DNA of 64,000 nt from assembly GCA_902651635.1 (NCBI GenBank), contig CACRSC010000103.1, forward strand, positions 23,833-87,832, written 5' to 3'. The position numbers and the translations under genes were made by a program. The stretch is from Mastigamoeba balamuthi. Lineage: Eukaryota; Evosea; Mastigamoebida; Mastigamoebidae. The notes under the pieces were generated by a model. The model was not told the DNA's origin and did no database searches. It saw only the letters and a program-made list of their open reading frames with translations. Positions within the stretch are counted from its first letter, which is position 1. Every line of letters starts with the position of its first letter. Shown here piece after piece: positions 1 to 9,600 of this stretch.

Positions 1-300
1 ATTGTTAGCGCTACATGCGATGCATTCGATGGAATTGCATCGCTAAAAAAGCGCTACAATCGCTACTAGCGCAAATATTTGCACTGGTAGCGATTGAAGC
101 GATGCATAGCGATATAAAAAACAAAACAATAACGCTGAATTTAGGTCGCATATAGCGCTAAAATCGCTATTAGCGATGTAGCGCTATTTAGCGCTATAAT
201 TAGCGCTAAATTAGCGATGGGAGCACTAAATTAGCGCTGAAAAAACATCGCTAAAGATTTATCGCTCCATGCGCAAAAGTCGCAGCGATGACCAAATGTT
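1..300. repeat. AT-rich field of TAGCGCTA-like words
   Basis: Words of the form TAGCGCTA, TAGCGATT and ATCGCTA recur roughly every 10-25 bases, separated by short A/T runs. Many of them (AGCGCT) are their own reverse complement, so the block reads alike on both strands. The spacing is irregular, so it is not a clean tandem satellite. No open frame or RNA gene is visible. It could be the edge of a degenerate satellite, a repeat-element end or a protein-binding array; the sequence does not decide. Confidence 0.6.
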
Positions 301-637
301 TATTATCTTGCTTAGTAAGAACCAGACAGTGAAGAAGAAACAGGCAGAGCAGTCTGAATAAGTAGCACACATAAACACTTAGTTACATAATGCCGTACTA
401 TACACAGCATTGTATTTTGCATACACCACAGAAATCCTTAGGTTTACTCTTTGTGGAGATATCACAACCAGATACACCAGGCACTGGTGGTGGAGCCCAT
501 TACTTGCCTCAACTGCCACAATCCCCTTTCTTGAATAATGCTGTGATGACCGCCCTTTTTGATCAGAACAAAGGCAGAAGCTCAAAATACAATGACGATA
601 CATAAGGCCTCATGATAGGGCTCGGTTAGGGTTCAGA
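301..637. other. Gene-free spacer
   Basis: Mixed-composition sequence upstream of the DUF4139-like gene. Short open frames occur on both strands, but they overlap each other and show no codon bias or recognisable domain. I see nothing else here; it presumably carries the promoter of the gene starting at 638-734. Confidence 0.5.
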
Positions 638-3593
638 TTGGAACTGAATCACCCGAGCAAAATCAAGGGCTGGTATCAAATTTCTTACGCGAATATCACG
701 ATAGCACAAATCAAGTCCTCGGAGATGTGTGAGATGAACCTGGCACGCGTGTCGCTGTTCAAGAACGAGCTGGCCTTCTTCGAGCTCCAGACCAGCGTCG
801 ACCCCGCTCGCGGTGGCTCGTACGCTCTGCGCGTGCCGCTCTCGGCCAAGGACACCGTCGTCGACACCCTCAGCGTCTCCGCCCCGGGCCCCGTCACCAT
901 CAAGGTACCCCGAATCCTAATCTAGATATTGAGTTGATATCGAGATTCCGAAATCCAAATCAACGGGAGATGGCCGTTAATTTTTGACGGCGTCCGCGCG
1001 CGCAGTACGACACGGAGCTGAGGCCCGAGGCGGCGCCCGAGGAGCACTACAGGTTCAGCGTGGGCTCGGGGCTGGCCAAGTTCCTCGAGTCGTGCACCGG
1101 CGCCCAGGTCAGGGCCGGCGGGGTCACGGGGTCGATCCTCAGCCTCGAGACCGAACGCGTCCCGCTGCCCACGACGCCCAACGCGCCCCCGATGGTCGTT
1201 TTCCTCTCGTTGTTTTCTGTTCTCTTTCCCCTTTCGAGAAAAGTGTGTGACGTTGCAAGAAATGCCTGCGTTACGTCACAGCGTGAGCACCTCACAGTCG
1301 GCGCCTGCGTGCCGCCCCCAGTAGTTCAGAGAGGAGACGAGGCTCGTTCTGGCGACGGCGGGAGGGGGCGTCCAGAGGCTGCCGCTGGCCCAGGCCGGCC
1401 TGGACGACGGCTCCTTCGCGCTGCTCGACGATCGCCTGCGCTCGCACCTGCGCGCCGTCCTCTACGCCGAGGTGGCCAAGCGCTTCCCCCCCGTCCGCGC
1501 GACCCACGAGACCAGCATCCACATCACCGTCAGGCGCGCAGCCCTCCCATAGCCCCCGCACTGCCAACGCCCACAGGGGAGATTGCAGTCAATCCGATTT
1601 CTCGTCCACGTCACTGCTGACGTCACTTGTGTTGATTCAGAAAATTCGAAATCTCATTTTTTGCCTGTACGACAGCCCGAGCCCTGCGGGGGCCGCAGCG
1701 GGCGCGCAGCAGCAGCAGCCGCAGGGGGCTGTCGTGAGGGCGTCGTACGTGGGGGCCGCGTCCGAGTGGCGGTGCACGTACCGCGTGGAGGTGCCGGACC
1801 CCGTGGCCGCGTCGCTGGCGCCGTCGCAGTCTGTGCCGCTGCACATGTTCGGCTGCGTGCGCAACAGCACCGACAGCGACTGGCGCGACGTCCGCCTCAG
1901 CCTCGTCGCCGGCCAGCTCTCCCTGCTCAGCTCCAAGTCGCGCAGGGGCCCCGGCGGCGCCCGCAGGCCCCCGGGCGGCTCGGGCGCCTCCGAGTGCTCG
2001 TCGTCGTCGTCGGCGTCGGCGTCGATGCAGCTGTTCGTCAAGACGCTGACGGGCAAGACGATCACGCTCGAGGCGTGCGCGGGCGACACGGTGGGGGCGC
2101 TGAAGGAGCGCATACAGGACAAGGAGGGCCTGCCGCCCGACCAGCAGCGCCTCATCTTCGCCGGCAAGCAGCTCGAGGACGGCCGCACGCTCGCCGACTA
2201 CAACATCCAGAAGGAGTCGACCCTCCACCTCGTCCTCCGCCTCCGCGGCGAGGTCGGCGGGAGCGCGGCCTCGCGGGCCAAGTCCGCTGCGGGTGCGCCA
2301 GCGGGTCCCGCCGGGTCCGACGGGTTCGAGGCGCTGGACGCGTCGCAGATGAGCTCGGGGCTGGCGGACCTGGTGGCGTACGAGGTGGAGACGGCGGTGA
2401 CGCTGCAGGCGCGCGAGAGCGCGATGGTGCCGGTGGCGTCGCACAGGCTGCCGGCGGAGCTGGTGCTCGTCTACGACCCCAAGTACGACGAGGTCAGCGC
2501 GGCGCGCGGCGTGCTGCTGCGCAACGACACGGGGCTGGCGCTGGCGCCCGGCTCGCTGAGCGTGCTCGAGGGCGGGCGCTACGTCGACCAGACGTCGCTG
2601 GCGCCGATGCTGCCCGGCGACGAGCAGCTCGTGCTCTACGGCCTCGACAGCACCGTCTCGGTCACCCGCAGCTCCGCGCCCGCCGCGCAGAGCATCGACG
2701 CGCTGGCCGTCGTCTACTCGGACGAGGGCGTCGCCCCGGGGGCCGCGGCGGCCGCCGTCGGCAAGCGCAGGGCCGTGGGCTGCAGGCTGAGCTACAGGCA
2801 CACGCGGCGCACGAGCTACGCGATGCGCAACGTCAGCGCGACGCGGGCCGTGCCGCGCTTCTACCTCGAGCACAACGCCAGCGCGGCCGACGGCGGCTAC
2901 GCCATCACCACGGCGGCCAAGAACGTCGCGCGGGCCGCCATGGGGTTCGCGCGCTACGAGTTCGCGCTGGCGCCGGGCCAGGAGGTCGCGTTCGACGTGA
3001 CCGAGGAGGCGACGACCGTCGCGCTGACGACCGAGGCCCGCGAGCTCGCGCAGCTCGTCGCCCGCGCGCAGCCGCTGCTCGAGCGCAAGCTGCTGAGCCC
3101 CGCGGACCTCGAGGCGCTGCGCGGCATCGTCCGCACGCGCGAGACGGCCGACGCGCTGGCCAGCGTCGAGTCCGAGGCGTTTGACGAGCGCAGCCTGCAC
3201 GCGTGGCAGGCGGGCAGCTCGGCCGACGCCGCGCCTGCCGAGGGCCTGCTGCCCGCGCCGCTGCTGGAGAAGGTGCGCACGGTGCTGGCGCTGCGGGCGC
3301 GGCAGGGCGAGTGCCAGCGGACGGCCGCGAGCCTCGAGGAGCGCATCCGCAAGATGTTCGCGGACCAGTCGCGGCTGCGCGAGAACATCAAGAGCCTCGA
3401 GAAACAGCCCGGCTGCGAGCTGGTCAAGCGCTACCTCGGCGACCTCAACAAGGCCGAGGACACCATCCTGGGGCTCCGCGCCAAGGCCGAGGAGCTCGAG
3501 CAGCAGCAGGCCGCCGTCGCAGCCCAGGCCAAGGAGATCCTCGTCTCGCTCTGCACTGAGGCCCACAAGCTCCGCGAGGCCCTCGACCTCTGA
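638..3593 (+). CDS. DUF4139-like protein with an internal ubiquitin domain
   Basis: Four exons are inferred: 638-904, 1006-1194, 1325-1528 and about 1641-3593. The first three joins are phase 0. The last acceptor is uncertain (1641 or 1676), and the true start could be the ATG at 734, which opens directly into the conserved-looking N-terminus. The long last exon has the DUF4139 pattern (a W-R-x-x-Y core, a [12 protein letters not shown] stretch, then a second half with LRNDTG, YVDQT and MLPGDEQL), known from bacterial mucoidy-inhibitor-like and protist proteins of unknown biochemical role. Nested in it, 2025-2252 encodes a 76-residue ubiquitin fold. It keeps L8, I44, V70, K6, K11, K48 and K63, but has R at 29 and E at 76, so it lacks the conjugation diglycine. 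A Ser-rich linker precedes it and an Ala/Gly linker follows. The C-terminus (3260-3590) is a predicted coiled coil. Function unknown; probably cytoplasmic. Confidence 0.85.
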
Positions 3594-3763
3594 GACCTCT
3601 CAGCGAAATCTGTTGGCTGCGGGCGTTGAGGTGGACAGGCAGACAACCCCCTCACAAGTGGCAAGGGGAAACACACCTATTGGCCCATTGCTTGGTGAAG
3701 AGTGATGTCCGAGAATCTGACAGGGTCCCTCTGGAAACAGCTCTCCGTGGTTAATTTGCCTCA

Positions 3764-3952
3764 TCAGCAGCTGTGTAGCACATCTCCAGGGTCATCCTTT
3801 GCAAGCGAGTATTTGGGTAGCGCCGTCAGGTCTGCCAGAAGGTCACCATAATCCAGCTTATCCCACTCCTTGTCGGAGTCGTAATCTGTGGTCTTCTGCT
3901 GAATGGGCAAGTCAGGTCCACTGACATTGCTTGGCATAGAATGGGCTGCCAT
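3764..3952 (-). CDS. Small acidic protein, unrecognised
   Basis: A 62-codon open frame convergent with the DUF4139-like gene. The ATG follows an A-rich leader, and the predicted peptide is acidic with Asp/Lys clusters (SDKEWDKLDYGD). Codon third positions are less G/C-biased than in neighbouring genes, so it may be a young or weakly expressed gene, the last exon of a longer gene, or a chance frame. No signal peptide, membrane segment or known domain is visible. Confidence 0.4.
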   Translation of the reverse strand: MAAHSMPSNVSGPDLPIQQKTTDYDSDKEWDKLDYGDLLADLTALPKYSLAKDDPGDVLHSC

Positions 3953-4264
3953 TTTGGCAAAGAAACTGGAAGAATCTGGTGTTTTTTCAATTGTTTTGTT
4001 CAGACGATGCCAAGGGTAATCTCATCTATTCTGGTTATGGGAAATAAATCCTAGAACAGATACGTGACGCGGGTGAGTTTCAGAGCTCAGTCGCAAGCTT
4101 GTGGAACATGTCCTGGTTTGGCCGAAGGCTACAGGAGGCTGTGCGAAATATCTGTCTCGGGGGCTGGCGACAAGCACAGCCCGCACGGGTCGCGCCGAGC
4201 CCGTTACAGTGTGCTATGGAGAGTGCGGCCATGGGCACTGCAGGCTCGGAAAGGTCGGGTTTGG

Positions 4265-4560
4265 GGGCCCATAAGCTGCGGGAGAGGTTTGAGAAGGCAC
4301 TTATTCATGTAGGGTTTCGGGGGGTGCGTCAAAACGTCAGAGAAACAGCTTGCACCAAGCTATATGAAGCAGAGGAGCTCGAGCAGCAAGTTGCCCAAGT
4401 AGCCACCTGGAGATCTGCAGCCCAAGGAGACCCACGACCGAGCCTTCATTCTCAGCAGACCCTCGAGATCATACTGTTTGTTCGATTCAGCGAGGGCTCG
4501 AAGCCGGAGCTTCGGCAGTGGTGGGTTGTTCTACGAATCCCAGAGAAGCCCAGCGAGGAT
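4265..4560 (+). pseudogene. Decayed copy of the DUF4139-like gene 3' end
   Basis: The stretch around 4325-4480 repeats, with many substitutions and small gaps, the order of words found at 3380-3590. These are 'agagaaacagc' (compare 'cgagaaacagc'), 'gcagaggagctcgagcag' (compare 'gccgaggagctcgagcag'), then 'aaggaga' and 'accctcgag'. Several CG dinucleotides of the source are TG or CA here. No continuous matching frame remains. This looks like a duplicated gene end that has lost coding ability; its borders are blurred. Confidence 0.5.
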
Positions 4561-5313
4561 CCAAGACCGAGAGAGGGAAGTGTATCCCATTGGACCGTTA
4601 CGCTTCCCATTCGGTCATTCGGTCTCCTTGTCCGGCACTCACCCTTGAGACACCTGGAAAAGCCAGGCCCAGCGCCACAGAGGCATCAGAGAGACGCTGG
4701 CGGGCGCCGATGCGGCGCGTCGCCGGCTGTGCCTGCCGTCCACGAGCGCAAGCCGACACGTGTGCGTTCAAATAATCTCTTTTTCTTGTGGTGGCGGGCG
4801 CAAAGGCAGTCGGTCGGCATCGTGCGCCGGTGGTGGAGCAGCCCTGCGAGGTGGAGCACCGCACAGTCGGGCCGCCGCCTGCTGATGTAGGGTCGCTGTG
4901 CCCGAGGGACGAGGTCCCCCCAGGGCCAGGGGAAGACAGGCGCAAAAGAGGTCGGAGTGGTGCAGGCGCAGCAGTGTCTGTGCACCTTTGGCCCTACGCA
5001 CTACTGCGCGAGGTGCACCGGGCGCAGAAGATGCGCAGAAGTTACAGCGTCGCTCAAGCAGAGGTGCACTACCGCATTTTTGAACACGGAAAAAGGGGGA
5101 GTGGACATCGCGCCCGGAATGGCGCGGGCGTGTCAGCAACGGCATAATTGAAGGGCTGCCTGCGGGAAGCCGCCGCCAGCGGGGGTGTGGGGGGTGCGAT
5201 TTTTCGATCAGTTTTTTTCGCCTCGCAGTCAGCAGCTCGTCAGGGGCGGTGAAATTAGTCCCGAAACAACGGCACCAGCGCCGCACGCGCCAGCAAGCCA
5301 CCCCCCGCGAGCG
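4561..5313. other. Spacer upstream of the Ras gene
   Basis: Moderately GC-rich sequence with overlapping frames on both strands, none with a recognisable domain. A Cys-rich stretch on the plus strand near 4960-5040 (CLCTF, YCARC) could be an exon or relic, but I cannot connect it to flanking exons. The last 150 bases contain a T-run and pyrimidine-rich sequence consistent with a promoter and leader for the Ras gene. Confidence 0.35.
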
Positions 5314-6368
5314 ATGTCCGAGGCGCCCGACCACCACGTGCAGCACCACCGAGTGGTCATCGTCGGCGAGGGCGGCGTTGGTGCGCAGCAGCAGGCGCAC
5401 CCAAAAGAGCCCCTGCAAGCAATGAGTCCCCGCTGCCCTGCACGCAGTTCTTTCCGCTGACCGCGCAGGTGTTCGTGCGCCCACAGGAAAGACGGCCATC
5501 ACGCTGCAGCTCACCAGCTCCCACTTCGTCCGGGACTACGACCCCACCATCGGTGAAGAACACTCGGCGCCGCCGCCTCCTCCCCGTCGATGTCTCGTGC
5601 TATTCGTTTTGAAAACAGTTATTAATTTTTCTTGTTTGCTTCCCCGCTCAAAAGTGTTTGTGGGAGAGGAAAGCGCGCAGCCACATCGCTCACAATAAGT
5701 GGCCCTCAGAGAACTCCTACAGGAAGATGATGACCGTGGAAGGAGGGCTGTGCATGCTCGACATACTCGACACTGCAGGCCAGGAGGAATATGTGTGTCT
5801 TCTCAATCGAACGTGTTTGAGTGCTCACACCCGCTCGTTGTTCCCACCCCGTCCCAGAGCGCAATGAGGGACCAGTACCTCCGAACGGGCGACGGCTTCG
5901 TTGTGCGTGCCCGCCTCTGCATTTCTGACATGGGACACTACTTCGAATGCCGAGTTTGGTTTTGGGCAAATTTGTCGTTTTTCACGAATTCGCGGAATCA
6001 GTTGTACTCAACAAGCCATCACGCAGTTCGTGTTCAGCGTGACGGACAGGAAGAGCTTCGAGTCGGTCAAGGGGCTGCACTCGACGGTCAGGCGGGTGCA
6101 GCCGTACCGCGAGAGCTACCCCTGCGTGGTGCTGGCCAACAAGGTCGACCTCGTCGAGGAGCGCGACGTCACCAGCTCCGAGGGCGCGTTCCTCGCCAAG
6201 TCGCTGAGCGCGCCGTATCTCGAGGTCAGCGCCAAGACGCGCACCAACATCGAGGAGGGGTTCTGCGCGTGCGTGAGGGAGATCCGCAAGCAGCAGCTGT
6301 CCAAGTGCCCCGGGGGAGCCCAGGCCAAGACGTACCGCAGGAAGAAGAGCTCGTGCCTCATCCTGTAG
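5314..6368 (+). CDS. Ras-family small GTPase
   Basis: Five exons: 5314-5380, 5487-5552, 5710-5792, 5858-5899 and 6027-6368, joined in phases 1, 1, 0 and 0 to give 199 residues. All guanine-nucleotide motifs are present: the P-loop GEGGVGKT (interrupted by intron 1), switch I YDPTIENSYR (intron 2 falls in its Glu codon), switch [10 protein letters not shown] (ending exactly at intron 3), NKVD and the SAK motif. The C-terminus is basic and ends in CLIL, a CAAX box predicting prenylation (Leu last, hence probably geranylgeranylated) and membrane attachment. It is a signalling switch; the effector region is Ras-like rather than Rab- or Rho-like. The P-loop has Glu where Ras has Ala at position 11, with both glycines after it intact. 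The 3' end faces the beta-helix gene 255 bases away. Confidence 0.95.
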
Positions 6369-6623
6369 TCGCAGCATCTGAGTGCGCGGCAGCAGTGAAG
6401 GCCAAACTAGCCCTGGACAATTCAGTACCTACACCAACTGAATCAACAAATTACATCGATCTTATTATTCACCTTTGACATGTGAGCCTCTGCCACGCAT
6501 CCCGATGGAATGGTACCATTGCCACCAATAGCCTGCGGGGTTGTGAAACTGAAACCAATCTTGCGCTGCATGGCGCTGAGGCACATTGTTCATTTTTCTC
6601 TTTGCAGGGCCTCAGTTGCAGCT

Positions 6624-9600
6624 CTAGAAGGTGAGGGTGACTGCCCAGGCCAAGGATGCCACGGTCACGAGTGGAGTGAACCCCGCGCTCACAAGGAAGT
6701 CGTCGGAGGAGGACACCGGCACTGTGGTCGAGTCGGACATGCGCTGCCCCGATGCACGCGAGCTTTCGCCGCTGACAGACGACCACACGGACTCGGAGGA
6801 GTCCGTCCTCGAAGATCCGCTGGTGCTACCGCTGACTGAGCTCGTATTCGAGACGCACTGGCTGTGCGCGCACACGAGCCCGTCGCCGCATGTGCCGCAC
6901 TGGTGGCCGCAGCCGTCGTCGCCGCAGAGCTTGCCCACGCAGTCGGGCTGGCACACGCACGTCCTCGCGCCCCCGCTGCTGTTGCTGCCCGCGGTGCACA
7001 CGCTCGGCAGCGCACACGTCCCGCACGCCGTCGCGTTGCCGCAGCCGTCGTCGCCGCACGACGAGGCCCCGCACGACGGCGTGCAGCTGGCGTTGCAGGC
7101 ACCCGCGACGCAGAAGGGGGCGGCCGAGGGGCAGGAGCCGCAGGAGCCGCCGCAGCCGTCGTCGCCGCAGGAGCGGCCGGAGCAGTCGGGGGTGCAGAAG
7201 CAGAGGCCGGTGGTGGAGGAGCACGAGCGCGGGGCGGCGCAGGAGCCGCAGCGGCCGCCGCAGCCGTCGTCGCCGCACTCGCGGGCGGTGCAGTTGGGGA
7301 GGCAGAGGGACGTGTACTCGGCGGTGTAGAGCCCCGTGGTGTTGGCGCTGTCGAAGATGTGCAGCCAGTCCTCGACCTCGTCGGGCCTGCCGTCGAAGCG
7401 CTTGACGCGGTGGGTGCGCCAGGCGTTGTAGCCCAGGGCGATGGCCTCGCCGTCGCTGCGCCTGCAGGCGGTGAGGACGTGGGGGCCCGAGAGCGGGAAG
7501 AGGTCGATGACGCGGACGTAGACAAAGGGCGTCGCCAGCAGCGCGCCCGGCTGCCCCAGCCCCGCGACGCGGAACGTGACGGCGGTGCCGCCGGCGGGGA
7601 GCGAGCTGCGCGAGACCTCTGCGTAGGCCGTCTCGCGGAAGGCGGTGACGGTGGCGTTGCGGCCGAGGGCGCGGCTGCTGAAGACGTGGTCGGGGAGGGA
7701 CCAGGGGTCGGGGTTGTCGTTGGTGAGGAAGTCGGGGACGCGGTCCTCGGCGGGGCCGGCGATGCGGACGACGTGGTAGAGCTCGTGGATCTCGAGGCTC
7801 TCGACGAGGGAGATCTGGGGGTCGCCGATGGGGCTGAGGTGCTCGTAGGTGGCCGAGTAGTTCTTGAAGGTGCCCTCGAGCGACGACACCATCTCCCACA
7901 GCACCGTCGCCGAGCGCTGGGGCTCGAGGTCGCCGATGGGGACGGCGAGCGAGTCGGTGCGGCGCTGGTCGTTGAGGTACGTGCCGGTGAGGGCCATGGA
8001 GATGAGGAGGCCCTTCTTGTTCTCGACCACCTGCGGCTGCGACGAGCTCATGCGGACGTCGGCGGCGGTGCCGTAGCCGCGGTTGGCGAGGACGAGCCCG
8101 AGGAAGAACGGCACCGAGGGCTCGCGCTGGGGCGTGAAGGGGTCGTCGCCGAACACGTCGTGCTGCCAGAAGTACTGGACGGCCAGGCTGGGGTCGGGCA
8201 GGACCTGGATGCGGTCGGGCCACAGCGCGTTGCTCACCGGCAGCCCGTCGACCACGTACGACAGCACCCCGCCCACCTCGTAGTACGCCGCCTCGCGCGG
8301 CGCCGCGCTCCGCCGCGGCACCAGCAGCCACTCGGCCGTCCCCGACGACGTCGCCATCCGCCCCGTCCCGTCCACCGCGCTGATGCCCGTCAGCCTGGGC
8401 GTCCCGATGGCGAAGCGGTCGTCGGCCCGGGGCCTCGCGGGGTCGACCAGCCACACGCTGAGCGCCACGCTGATGTTGGTGAGCGGCGACGCGCCCGTGT
8501 TCTCGATCTCGAGCGTGGCCGTGAAGCCCGTCCGGGTGAGCACCATCTCCTGCACGATGCGGATGCGCACCTTGGCGCAGCTCCCCTTCTCCTTGCGCTG
8601 CGACTCGAGCACGTAGTTGTCCACCGCCTTGGAGAACGCCTTGCCCAGGCTGTCGAAGCCCTCCTGCTTCACCGCCGCCAGGTCCTCGTTGTACTTGGTC
8701 GCCATCGCCAGGTACTCGGCGTACGGCAGGAAGTCTGTGCTCTGCCCCGCCGGCACGTCCGCCACCGCCAGGATGCTGCGGTCCCAGTACGCCAGCGTCC
8801 TGTTGTGCTTGGTCAGCGCCCGCGTGGCCACCGCCGCGTCGATGAACGACGGGCGCCTGTCGATGATGCGCGCGAGCTCGCCGGCGGAGATGAAGGGCCC
8901 CATCTCGCTGCTGTCGGCCTTCTGGAGACCAATGTAGTCGATCCATGCCGACGACGCGTTGCCGTTGTTCAGCTGCGAGCTCAAGTCGAACAGCGGCGCC
9001 ATCACCATCTTGCGGTAGTTGTCGATGCGCGCCGTCTGAAGCGCGAGGTACTGTGCCGCGACCTCGTCGGCCGTGTCCCTCTTGCGCGTGAGTCCGAGCT
9101 CGCAGGCGCCGATGTTGATCAGGCAGGTGATCGTGTTGGTGACGGGACCGCCCGCGCAGCCAGCCACGGCGCCCCAGAACGACAGCCAGCTCAGGTCTCC
9201 TATCGCAGAGCCCACGCCGTAGGCGCAGCCGATGGGCGTGTAGCCAATGAGGCACTCGATCTTGGACTTGAGGCACGGGTCGCACTCAGCCGTCTGGATC
9301 ACAGGGCGCGTGTCGATGACGATGCCACCCGAGGGCACGGCGCCGTTGATGGTGAGGCCCCTGCCGCACCACGAGCACGAACCCGACGGAGACGTCACCG
9401 TCCCCCCAGAGAAGCACGGGCCGTCGCCGAACGTACGGAAATCGATCTGCGACAAGCGGGCATGTCAGTGGGGTGCAGAGGGCGAACGAGTGTCACGCAC
9501 CGAGAGGCTGTACGTGTTGGTGGCGGTGCACTTGAGGTCCCAGCTGAAGTGCGACGGAATGCAGTCGAGGATGCCCCTCTTGCGGCCCTTGCCCGTGCGG

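Noticed and set aside
628-640. Telomere repeat (TTAGGG)
   Set aside because: A single copy only, with no array.
2025-2252. A separate ubiquitin gene
   Set aside because: It is in frame with the DUF4139-like exon on both sides, without a stop, and its last Gly is Glu.
4686-4985. Cys/His-rich minus-strand gene
   Set aside because: No codon bias, overlapping frames of similar quality on the other strand, and no recognisable finger spacing.
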